Assembly (NCBI GenBank): GCA_964568855.1
Contig: CAZMSD010000021.1
Span: forward strand, 3,852 to 67,851
Direction: 5' to 3'
From: CAZMSD01 sp964568855
GTDB taxonomy: Bacteria; CAIWAD01
DNA: 64,000 bases
Under the pieces are notes generated by a model. It did no database searches. It worked only from the letters and a program-made list of their open reading frames with translations, and had not been told where the DNA came from. Below are positions 46,701 through 54,493 of this stretch, piece after piece. A program made the position numbers and the translations under genes. Numbering within the stretch: position 1 is the first letter of the stretch; each line of letters starts with the position of its first letter.

Positions 46701-48965
46701 ATGATTCTGGGCCAGGATTTGCGGGAAACCTTGGACCGCGCGGCCGCCCTGGCCGCCGAGATGAGAAGTCCTTACCTGGGTCTGCCCCAGCTGATGCTGG
46801 TCTGGCTGGAAGCGGAGGACGGCGCCGAGGGGGAAGCCGAGCTCCTGCTCAAGGGCCTGCTGAAGGATGAAGAGCATGCCCTGACCCTGCGCGATCACTT
46901 CCTGCACGCCGCGAAGTCCATCGCTGAGCAGGACCGCAAGAAGCAGGAGGCCGCCGGCGAGGAGGCCGGAAGGCCGGGAACCGCCGCGGAAATTCAGCTT
47001 CCGGACGAGGATCGCCGGTTCCTGCTGGGCCTGGCGGGCACGCCGGACCGGGCCGTCATCGGTCTCTTGAACGGCTGGGCCGAGGAACGGGGAGAGGAGG
47101 AGCTCGACGCGGCGACTTTCCTCAAGCTGCTCCTGTTGAACTGGGACAAGATCTACCCTGTATCCCTGTCCAAACTCAACATCCAACTGCAGGGCGGCCC
47201 GGATCGGGAGGCCGCCGATTTCCTGGCCACGCTCTTCAGCGAGGACTACGACCTGAATCTCAAGTACGGCCGGCAGCCCATGCTGGGGCTGTTGTCCTAC
47301 GAGACCTACCGGCGCAGCATGATGGAAGTGCTGGTCCGGCGCTACAGGCAGAACCTGCTGCTCTACGGCCCGCCCGGAGCGGGAAGGAGTTCGGTCCTGC
47401 GCAGGCTGGTGGAGGACACCGCCGCCGGCAACGTGCCCCGCATCTTCCAGGGCAAGCGCTTCTTCGAGTTCTCCTACGAGGAATTCCTAAAGGAGCTCAG
47501 GGATCCCCAGGACCTCTCCCGGCGCTTCGACCTGCTGGCGGATTACCTCGAGCTGCACCACGAAATCATCATGGTGGCGGACAAGGTCAACCGCTTCCTG
47601 GTGGGCGAGAACCCGGTCTTCGAGGAGTTCCTGCGGCGCCTGTTCCGGCTCTTCGAGCGCAAGCGCCTGCATTTCATCGTGCTGGCTGACGTGGAATTCT
47701 ACAATAACGTCTACAAGGCCAATCCACATTTCGAAGAAATCCTTGCGCCCCTCTACGTGACGCCCTTAAGCCGCGGCGAGGTGATCCAGATCCTCGAGGC
47801 GGTGAAAGATCGTTTCGAAAAGGAATACGGCATCGAGGTGGGACGGGAACAGGTCGAACGCATCGTGGAGATGTCCGGCGAGCACATCAAGAACATCCAC
47901 TATCCCAAGAAGGCCCTGATTCTCCTGGACGTGGCGCTTTCGGTCATCGCACTCGACGAACACGAGGGGGAGCCGGACTGGGAGGAAACCCTGAAGAAGG
48001 CCCTGTCCCGCATCACGGGACGCAGCGACACGGACTTCCCGGGTCTGAGCGAGCGCCTGGAACGCCTCGAAGAGAGTCTGCGCGAGCGAATCATCGGCCA
48101 GGATCCCGCGGTGGAGGAGGTCTGTCGCACCATCCGTTTCATGAAAGGCGACCTGGACATCAATCCCGAGCGGCCCGACGGCGTCTTTCTCTTCGCCGGA
48201 CCATCCGGCGTGGGCAAGCAGCTCTTCGCCTCCGAACTCTCGCGGCTGGTCTACGGCCGGGAGGCCTTCCTCGTGGACTGCAGCGATTTCCAGGACGCCG
48301 AATCGCTGCAGAGCATCATCGGCCGGCGCAGCCGCGGCGAGGGCTACCCCGAGCGCTGTCTGCTGGACCGTCTGCGCGAGGACCTGCGCCGCGTGATGGT
48401 GCTGAAGAACATCGAATACGCGGCCAGCGAGGTCCTGAAATTCTTCATGCAGGGATTCGAGGACGGCCATCTCAACGACGCCGCCGGCCAGCGGATCCCG
48501 GTAGGCGAGATGACGGTGATTCTCCTCTCGGACCTGGTGGGCATGGAGATCGGTCGAGGTTCCATCGGCTTCGTCGATCGGCCGCAGGCGGGCGAATTGA
48601 ACGAGGACGAACTGCGCGATTATTTCACCAGCGAGATGCTGCGCTCGGTCGACAAGCTGGTGGTGTTCCAGCCGCTGAGCGAAGAAGCACTGCTCAGAAT
48701 TCTCTGCGAACGGATCGTGCCCTCCTTCAGCGAAAAAGTGGGGCAGTTGGGACACCGGCTCAAGGTCAGTCGCGCCGTGTCCGAATACGTGGCCCAGTTG
48801 GGCAGCAGCCTGGAATACAATGCCCGCAACGTGGACCGCAAGTTCGACGAGTTAGTGGCGGAGCGGGTGAACGAAGAGATCCTCTCCGCTAAGGGCACGA
48901 AGCTGAATATCAAGGTTTCACTGAGGGGCGGACAGGTGCGGCTGGTCGCCAGCCCCATGCGCTGA
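46701..48965 (+). CDS. Clp-family (ClpA/C-like) AAA+ protein with degenerate ATPase motifs
   Basis: 754 residues with Clp architecture: an N-domain-like helical start (1-55), D1 (about 190-430) and D2 (about 455-745), no ClpB/C middle domain. The motifs are broken. D1 Walker A reads 'GPPGAGRSS' (Lys to Arg at 229), and D1 Walker B region 'IIMVADKVN' lacks the DE pair. D2 Walker A reads 'GPSGVGKQ' (Thr to Gln at 507), and D2 Walker B 'VMVLKNIEY' has DE replaced by KN. The D2 pore 'GYVG' is 'GYPE', and the 'FxPEFxNRxD' box is 'FTSEMLRSVD'. The 'SIGF' at 621-624 aligns with the IGF/IGL loop that docks ClpP. Probably a non-hydrolysing scaffold or adaptor. Start ATG has GGGAGCGAG upstream. Confidence 0.8.
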   Translation: MILGQDLRETLDRAAALAAEMRSPYLGLPQLMLVWLEAEDGAEGEAELLLKGLLKDEEHALTLRDHFLHAAKSIAEQDRKKQEAAGEEAGRPGTAAEIQLPDEDRRFLLGLAGTPDRAVIGLLNGWAEERGEEELDAATFLKLLLLNWDKIYPVSLSKLNIQLQGGPDREAADFLATLFSEDYDLNLKYGRQPMLGLLSYETYRRSMMEVLVRRYRQNLLLYGPPGAGRSSVLRRLVEDTAAGNVPRIFQGKRFFEFSYEEFLKELRDPQDLSRRFDLLADYLELHHEIIMVADKVNRFLVGENPVFEEFLRRLFRLFERKRLHFIVLADVEFYNNVYKANPHFEEILAPLYVTPLSRGEVIQILEAVKDRFEKEYGIEVGREQVERIVEMSGEHIKNIHYPKKALILLDVALSVIALDEHEGEPDWEETLKKALSRITGRSDTDFPGLSERLERLEESLRERIIGQDPAVEEVCRTIRFMKGDLDINPERPDGVFLFAGPSGVGKQLFASELSRLVYGREAFLVDCSDFQDAESLQSIIGRRSRGEGYPERCLLDRLREDLRRVMVLKNIEYAASEVLKFFMQGFEDGHLNDAAGQRIPVGEMTVILLSDLVGMEIGRGSIGFVDRPQAGELNEDELRDYFTSEMLRSVDKLVVFQPLSEEALLRILCERIVPSFSEKVGQLGHRLKVSRAVSEYVAQLGSSLEYNARNVDRKFDELVAERVNEEILSAKGTKLNIKVSLRGGQVRLVASPMR

Positions 48966-48974
48966 TACGAGAAA

Positions 48975-48992
48975 AGGGTCCCGCGGGACCCT
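48975..48992 (-). terminator. Perfect palindrome terminator between the Clp-like gene and rpmB
   Basis: AGGGTCCCG followed directly by CGGGACCCT forms an 18-base perfect inverted repeat. On the minus strand it is followed by TTTT, so it best terminates rpmB, but it may stop both convergent transcripts. Confidence 0.7.
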
Positions 48993-49023
48993 GTGGCGTT
49001 TGATTGCTCAAGCTCGGAATCGA

Positions 49024-49209
49024 TCACTTCTGGATCTTGCCCGCCTGGATGCAGCTGGTGCAGACCCGCATCTTCTTACGTCCCGTTTCCGTCCGCACGT
49101 GCACGGTCTGCAGATTCGGCAGAAAGCGCCGCCTGTTGTGGTTGTTGGCGTGCGAGACGTGGTTGCCGCTCATGGGGCCCTTGCCGCAGACCTGACACAC
49201 CCGGGACAT
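49024..49209 (-). CDS. rpmB: Ribosomal protein bL28
   Basis: 61 residues. 'SRVCQVCGKGPMSGNHVSHANNHNRRRFLPNLQ' and 'KKMRVCTSCIQAGKI' are typical bL28. Both CxxC pairs (CQVC and CTSC) are kept, so this is the zinc-binding form. The ATG at 49209 follows GAGGAG with normal spacing. Any extension upstream lacks similarity. It follows the Y1-transposase-like gene on the minus strand. Confidence 0.95.
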   Translation of the reverse strand: MSRVCQVCGKGPMSGNHVSHANNHNRRRFLPNLQTVHVRTETGRKKMRVCTSCIQAGKIQK

Positions 49210-49287
49210 GCTGAGCTCCTCTTGTTGGACGACGGCCGCCACACCGGTTTTCGGCGCAGGCACATCGCTGGTTTGAGAACCAAACAG

Positions 49288-49314
49288 GTTATAAATCGAT
49301 CAGGTGAATCGCAA
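49288..49314 (-). promoter_or_regulatory. Possible promoter for rpmB
   Basis: On the minus strand TTGCGA (49314-49309) and TATAAC (49293-49288) lie 15 bases apart, inside the end of the Y1-like gene and about 80 bases before rpmB. The spacer is short, so this is tentative. Confidence 0.3.
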
Positions 49315-49848
49315 GGGCGCACCGGCGTCTGCCGGCGTGGCTCTGCCGGAATCCACCGGCGGTTCGGGACCACTTTCCGCCACCCGCGTCGCGGCCTCCC
49401 TTCCGGTCGCCTCAATATCCGAGGTTTCGCCTGCGGCCTCCCCCAGAGCCTGGAGACCGGCCGCACCCAGCCGCAACGCACCCAGGAGACGCAGCTGATC
49501 GAGCGCCGCGGCCAGGTGGCTGGGCGAGAGGCTGCGCAGTCCGTAGCCCGCGGGCCAGCGCTCTACCCGCCCCAGCTCCCGCGAGAGCAGGCGCGAGGTA
49601 CTCATTTTCGCCAGCAGGACCCAGCGGGCCACGGCCAGATGCGTGGGCATGGCCAGCAGCAGGTGCAGACGGCGCCGTCCGAGGCACTGGGCCAGGATGC
49701 CCACCCGGTGGCGTTCGCCCAGTCCGTCCAGTTCATCGGCCAGCAGCTTCCAGATGCCCCGGACTCCCTTCCCCGTGTCCGCGTCCCCGCAGGTGGCCAG
49801 TCCAGCCGGGAGCATCCAGTGCAAGTGCAGGTAGAATCTCTTGGTCAA
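49300..49848 (-). CDS. Degenerate IS200/REP-type Y1 transposase-like protein
   Basis: 182 residues. The pattern 'KRFYLHLHWML' at the N-terminus, 'GRRRLHLLLAMPTHLAVARWVLLAKMSTSRLLSRE' in the middle and 'WPAGYGLRSLSPSHLAAALDQLRLLGAL' follow the Y1/REP-associated transposase fold. There 'hVHLvw', 'DHVHLLv..P' and 'W..GYg..SvS......v..YI..Q' are expected. The HUH motif is 'RLH' instead of 'HxH', and the catalytic Tyr position reads Leu. The protein therefore looks unable to cut DNA. The last ~50 residues are Ala/Pro-rich. The start is TTG at 49848 because GGAGG lies a few bases upstream. No terminal repeats were seen. Confidence 0.6.
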   Translation of the reverse strand: MTKRFYLHLHWMLPAGLATCGDADTGKGVRGIWKLLADELDGLGERHRVGILAQCLGRRRLHLLLAMPTHLAVARWVLLAKMSTSRLLSRELGRVERWPAGYGLRSLSPSHLAAALDQLRLLGALRLGAAGLQALGEAAGETSDIEATGREAATRVAESGPEPPVDSGRATPADAGAPLRFT

Positions 49849-50009
49849 GGTTCCTCCAGGGGATGATCCTCCCCGCGGGCATGCATTCCGCATGCCGGAA
49901 AACTCCTGCAAAAACCTGGAGATGGACGGGCAGGTCGCTTGATTTCCCTCTACATTCCACGAAATTGTACTGGAATTCGAGAAAAACGCGCCAACACCCG
50001 CGGACTGGC

Positions 50010-51101
50010 ATGGTCGAAATCAGAATTCCCACTCTGACGCATGAATACTCGGTCCACCTGGGGCGCGGACAGCAGGCCGCCCTGAGCGCGGCTCTTGAGC
50101 GCCATCCCTCTCCACGGCTCCTCCTCAGCGACAGCAACCTGGCCGCCTGCCAGCAGTGCTTTCTGGATGAACTCGACGAGGACCTCGAGATTCAGCGCCT
50201 GATCCTGCCCCCCGGCGAATCGACGAAGAGTACAGCCAACCTGCTGGTGGTGCTGGGTGAGATGCGGCGCCTGGGCATGGAGCGGGGCAGCCCGCTGGCG
50301 GCATTCGGTGGAGGAGTAGTGGGCGACCTGGGCGGACTGGCCGCATCCCTCTGGAAGAGAGGCGTGCCCTTCCTGCAGTGTCCCACCAGCCTGCTGGCCA
50401 TGGTGGACGCCAGCGTGGGCGGCAAGACAGCCGTCAACTTCGGGGGGCAGAAAAATGCGGTGGGGTCCTTCTGGCCCCCTGTGGCCGTCTTCGCCGACCT
50501 CGATCTGCTCTCCACCCTGCCCGTGGAGGAGCGCGTCTGCGGCTTCGGGGAGCTGCTCAAGGCCGCCTGGCTTTCCGACGCCCACTGGGCGGAGGAACTG
50601 GAAAACGATCGCCGCAAGCTGCTGGATCTCGATCCGGAACCGGTGGAAAGGCACGTGGAGCGGGCGATCCGCTTCAAGCGGAAAGTCGTGATTGAAGACG
50701 AGCGCGAGGTCGGCCCGCGCGCCCTGCTGAACCTGGGACACAGCTTCGCCCATGCCCTTGAGAGCCAATCGGCGGGCCTCTTGAAGCACGGCCAGGCGGT
50801 CCTGCTGGGGATGCGCGCGGCCGCAGCCTGTTCGGGAAGCAGCGGATTTGCGCCTGCGGAGGTGGTCGAGGAGATGTGCGGCAGGTTGGACGCCACGCTG
50901 GCGGCCTTGGGACTCCGGGTTCCGGAAAGTTGCCGCGAGGTTCAGGCTCTGATGGGCTGGATGAACACGGACAAGAAAGTCAGCGGCGGGAGACTGCGCC
51001 TGGTTCTGCCCATAAGGGTGGGCGAGGCGCGGATCTGCGAACTGGACCAGGTCGAGCCGGTGCACAGGGCCTGGAATTCTTTGCTGGAGAACCACGGATG
51101 A
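50010..51101 (+). CDS. aroB: 3-dehydroquinate synthase
   Basis: 363 residues. Second step of the shikimate pathway. The signature 'GGGVVGDLGGLAASLWKRGVPFLQCPTSLLAMVDASVGGKTAVNF' is diagnostic, with 'QKNAVGSFWPP', 'ERVCGFGELLKAAWL' and the metal site 'LNLGHSFAHALE' and 'LKHGQAVLLGM'. The ATG at 50010 is chosen because the first strand starts there; the longer frame upstream to 49863 has no support. It is coupled to aroQ by ATGA. Confidence 0.96.
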   Translation: MVEIRIPTLTHEYSVHLGRGQQAALSAALERHPSPRLLLSDSNLAACQQCFLDELDEDLEIQRLILPPGESTKSTANLLVVLGEMRRLGMERGSPLAAFGGGVVGDLGGLAASLWKRGVPFLQCPTSLLAMVDASVGGKTAVNFGGQKNAVGSFWPPVAVFADLDLLSTLPVEERVCGFGELLKAAWLSDAHWAEELENDRRKLLDLDPEPVERHVERAIRFKRKVVIEDEREVGPRALLNLGHSFAHALESQSAGLLKHGQAVLLGMRAAAACSGSSGFAPAEVVEEMCGRLDATLAALGLRVPESCREVQALMGWMNTDKKVSGGRLRLVLPIRVGEARICELDQVEPVHRAWNSLLENHG

Positions 51102-51550
51102 AGATCCACGTGATCAACGGACCCAACCTGAATCTGCTGGGGAAACGGGAGCCGGAGCACTACGGCGCCCGGGACCTGGAGCAGCTCAAGACCTGGCTGC
51201 GCAAGCAGCGTCCGGAGGTCGATTTCACTTTCTTCCAGTCCAACGGCGAGGGCGAGTTGATCGACGCGGTGCAGCGGGCCGCGGGAAAGGCCCAGGGACT
51301 GGTGATCAACCCGGGAGGCCTGTCGCACACCAGCGTGGCCCTGCTGGACGCCATCAGAACCGTGCCTGTCAGGGTGGTTGAGGTGCACCTCAGCCAGGTC
51401 CACGCGCGCGAGGACTACCGACGACGCCTGCTGACGGCTGAGGCCGCCAGCGGGGTGATCAGCGGTCTGGGAGCCTGGGGCTACCTGGCCGCCGTGGACT
51501 ACCTGCATGAAATGCACAAGGGCGAGACGCAGGCGATGCCTTCCGCCTGA
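51098..51550 (+). CDS. aroQ: 3-dehydroquinate dehydratase, type II
   Basis: 150 residues, normal for the dodecameric type II enzyme. Third step of the shikimate pathway. 'INGPNLNLLGKREPEHYG' holds the catalytic Tyr region, 'FFQSNGEGELIDAVQ' the Asn/Glu lid segment, 'LVINPGGLSHTSVALLDA' the conserved loop and 'PVRVVEVHLSQVHAREDYRR' the His pair. It begins inside the aroB stop (ATGA). The next gene starts about 100 bases later. Confidence 0.96.
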   Translation: MKIHVINGPNLNLLGKREPEHYGARDLEQLKTWLRKQRPEVDFTFFQSNGEGELIDAVQRAAGKAQGLVINPGGLSHTSVALLDAIRTVPVRVVEVHLSQVHAREDYRRRLLTAEAASGVISGLGAWGYLAAVDYLHEMHKGETQAMPSA

Positions 51551-51646
51551 AGGCACCCGGGCGGTGGATTTCCGGGGTGCCGGTTCGGATCGCGAACAGC
51601 CGCCCCGGCAGGCGAGGACTTGTCCTTGGAGGAACCGGACAATCCC

Positions 51647-54493
51647 ATGCTCGACGGGCTCACATTCGCCCTGACAACCCGGCGGGGCCGCCGTTGCGCC
51701 GGCGCGAACCTGTTTTGGTCGATCCTGGCGGCTGCGCTGAGCTGGACTCTGTGTCACACTGCTTTTCCAGCCGAGGCCGGAACAGGCGTGGAGGAAGCGG
51801 AAGCCGAGCGCAGCCGGCTTTTCGAGCAGGGACTGCGACTGGCCAACCTGCGGCCCTCCGACCTGGCCTTCGGACTGCTGCCAGATCTTGAAGACAGCCT
51901 GCGCCTGGCCCGCGTGGACGAGGTCCTCGAGGAGGGCCTGCGCGTGGACACCTGGGCGGAGCGCCTGGCCGGCGAGCTGGAATCCTGCAGCCGGCTGCAG
52001 GAGCTGGTTCACAGGCTGCGCCACGAGCTGCGGCGCAGCGGCGAGGCGGGCTGGAGACCGGTGGAGCAGAGGCTCGGTCGTCACGGCGCCAGGTCCTTTT
52101 CCCGCTGGCTGGAGCTGCTGAAGGAGCTGGGACGGACCCGCTTCCGGCCCGCCGCCGACCTGGACAGCCTGGAGCGGGACCTGCTGGAACTGCTGCGCGA
52201 GGAGGAAGGTCTGGAGCACCTGGACGTCTTCACCCTGGACAGCCTGGAGCGAGCCTCCAGGCGACAGCTTGAAGGCCGCGTGGAGCGCCTGTCGCGGGCC
52301 GTCCTGCCCGATCCCGGCCAGCTGGAGCGCGTCCTGGGCGACATCGATCGCCTGTTTCTGGACCTGCCCTTTTTCAAGGCGGCCGCACTCGGCCGTGAAA
52401 CCTGGGAGCACCCGCTCTACGGATCCGTGCATTACGCCGACGAGCTTGTGGTGGTTGGAGCGGAGGGGGAGAACGTCTACCCCGGCGAGACGCCGCCGCT
52501 GCTGATCGACCTGGGCGGCGCGGACCGCTACACCGGACCGGCGGCGCGCAGCCGGGGGACCCTTTCCCTGGTGCTGGACCTGGGAGGGGACGACGTCTAT
52601 TCCTGCGAGGCCGAACCGGGTATCGCCTCCAGCGTGGGCGGGCTCTCGGTGCTGATCGACCTTGCGGGAGACGATCGCTACCGGGCCTCTTCTTTCGCGC
52701 TGGGCGCGGCGCTGGGAGGAACGGCGCTGCTGATCGACCACGAAGGCGAAGACCTCTACGAGGGGGATACTTTCTGCCTGGGCGCCGGGAGCCTGGGTCT
52801 GGGAGTCCTGGTGGACGGCGCGGGCCGCGACCTCTATTCCTGCAGTCTTTACGGCCAGGGTTTCGGCCACCTGGCGGGGCTGGGCCTGCTGCAGGACAAC
52901 GGCGGCGACGACCAGTTCCTCATGCGGCCGCGCTACGTGGACATCATCCGCTATAACGATCATCATCTTACGCTGGGCCAGGGTTTTGGATTCGGCCTCA
53001 GACCCCATCTCAGCGGCGGGATCGGTTTCCTGCTGGACCTTGGGGGCAACGATCTCTACTCCTGCGACATCTACGGCCAGGGCAGCGCCTACTGGTACGC
53101 CCTGGGAGCCCTGGTGGATCGCGGCGGCAACGACCGCTACCAGGCCTGGCAGTACGCCCAGGGTTCGGGCGTCCACCTCGCCGGGGCCGTCCTGCTGGAC
53201 GGCGCGGGGGACGACGTCTATTTCAGTCGCGGCGTGAGCCAGGGCTGCGGTCATGACCTGGCCCTGGGCTGGCTGGCCGACGACGCGGGGAACGACAGTT
53301 ACCTGGCCTGGGATCTCAGCCAGGCAGCAGGGAACGCCAACGGGATCGGGCTGCTCAGCGACCTTAAGGGAAACGACCTCTACGCCCTGCGGCGCTCGGA
53401 CAACGCGCGAGGTTACGGCAACCCGCGCCGCCGCAGCGGATCGCTGGGCCTGTTCCTGGACGGCGCCGGAGAGGACCATTACCTGGGGCCGGGCGCGGAG
53501 GACAGCCTCTGGCGCGGCAGCCAGCGCGGTTTCGGGGCCGACCTGGGCGGGTCCCTGCTGCTTGAGCTTAAGGAGCACGGGACCGGGCTCGAGGAAGAGT
53601 CCCGGACCCGGCTGTCGGATCACATCGGGGCCGAGGAAACCGGAATCGGCTGGGATCCGCTTTTCGATCACGGCGACGGCGTTGAGCGGCTCTACGTCTG
53701 GGCCATCCGCCTGGAGCCCAAGTGGAGCGCGGAAAGGAAGCGCGCCCGGGAGGAGCTGCTGAATCGCGGAGTGGAGCTGCTCGACTACCTGGAGCGGGAG
53801 GGAATCCTGGGCAGCCGGCTCTCCTGGGAACGGCACGCCGTCAAGGACCTGCTGCTGGGGCTGGGCGAGGAGGCCCTGCCGCTGCTGCGGGCCGCTCTTC
53901 GGGACACGGTCAAAGAGGCGCGCTCCATGGCCCTCTGGGTTCTGGGCCTGGAAGCCGATGTAGGCGGCGCGGAGCTCTTCCTTCCGCTTGTCGCCGACAG
54001 CGAGGATCATCCACCCGCCGTACGGGCCGCCGCCCTGGAGAACCTGGCGCTGCGGGCCGGCGAGGTCGGGCCGCTGCTCGAGGGCCTGGACGACCCCGAT
54101 CCGCGTGTACGGCGCAGCGCGGCCTGGGGACTGGGCCGGCTGCCTGCAGACGATCGGCACCGCCTCGCATTGCTGAGAATCCTGGGTGATCAGAGCCTGG
54201 CCGTGCGCCAGGCGGCTTCTCAATCCTTGAGGGGCGACAGCCTGCTGAGCGCTGAACTGCTGAGGTCCGAACTCTCCGGCATGGAGGGCGAGCGGCTGCG
54301 ACGGCGCGAACTGCTGCGCCTGCTGGCGGAGCTATTCCCGGAGGACGCCAGGAAACTGCTGGCCCAGTTTCCGCCGGAACAAGAGCTGGCGGTGGAAGAA
54401 GCCTGGCTGCGCCGGGAGCTGGGCCTCGAGCGGGCGGATCCGGCTGCCGGGAGCAATCCCGAACAAGGCAAGCAGGGAAATCCCGCGCCTTGA
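51647..54493 (+). CDS. Secreted protein with twelve 'DxGGxDxY' repeats and a HEAT-like C-terminus
   Basis: 948 residues (957 from a TTG at 51620). A signal peptide ('FWSILAAALSWTLCHTAFPAEA') is followed by ~220 residues of charged helix. From about nt 52500 to 53480 come twelve imperfect repeats of roughly 22-35 residues, each with a core like 'LLDLGGNDLYSC' (for example 'LIDLGGADRYTG', 'LVLDLGGDDVYSC', 'LVDRGGNDRYQA', 'LLDGAGDDVYFS'). The Asp-rich turns recall RTX or other calcium-binding beta-solenoids. The last ~230 residues contain HEAT-like helices ('LRAALRDTVKEARSMALWVLGLEADV', 'DPDPRVRRSAAWGLGRLP'). The two starts are not resolved. No known function. Coupled to a flippase gene (TTGA). 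Confidence 0.65.
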   Translation: MLDGLTFALTTRRGRRCAGANLFWSILAAALSWTLCHTAFPAEAGTGVEEAEAERSRLFEQGLRLANLRPSDLAFGLLPDLEDSLRLARVDEVLEEGLRVDTWAERLAGELESCSRLQELVHRLRHELRRSGEAGWRPVEQRLGRHGARSFSRWLELLKELGRTRFRPAADLDSLERDLLELLREEEGLEHLDVFTLDSLERASRRQLEGRVERLSRAVLPDPGQLERVLGDIDRLFLDLPFFKAAALGRETWEHPLYGSVHYADELVVVGAEGENVYPGETPPLLIDLGGADRYTGPAARSRGTLSLVLDLGGDDVYSCEAEPGIASSVGGLSVLIDLAGDDRYRASSFALGAALGGTALLIDHEGEDLYEGDTFCLGAGSLGLGVLVDGAGRDLYSCSLYGQGFGHLAGLGLLQDNGGDDQFLMRPRYVDIIRYNDHHLTLGQGFGFGLRPHLSGGIGFLLDLGGNDLYSCDIYGQGSAYWYALGALVDRGGNDRYQAWQYAQGSGVHLAGAVLLDGAGDDVYFSRGVSQGCGHDLALGWLADDAGNDSYLAWDLSQAAGNANGIGLLSDLKGNDLYALRRSDNARGYGNPRRRSGSLGLFLDGAGEDHYLGPGAEDSLWRGSQRGFGADLGGSLLLELKEHGTGLEEESRTRLSDHIGAEETGIGWDPLFDHGDGVERLYVWAIRLEPKWSAERKRAREELLNRGVELLDYLEREGILGSRLSWERHAVKDLLLGLGEEALPLLRAALRDTVKEARSMALWVLGLEADVGGAELFLPLVADSEDHPPAVRAAALENLALRAGEVGPLLEGLDDPDPRVRRSAAWGLGRLPADDRHRLALLRILGDQSLAVRQAASQSLRGDSLLSAELLRSELSGMEGERLRRRELLRLLAELFPEDARKLLAQFPPEQELAVEEAWLRRELGLERADPAAGSNPEQGKQGNPAP

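Noticed and set aside
49300..49848. Intact IS200/IS605 insertion sequence
   Set aside because: No terminal hairpins or tnpB seen, and the HUH and Tyr positions are lost.
50942..54223. Minus-strand frame of over 1000 codons opposite aroQ and the repeat protein
   Set aside because: Composition is that of an antisense shadow of high-GC genes; aroQ and the repeat protein on the plus strand have clear signatures.
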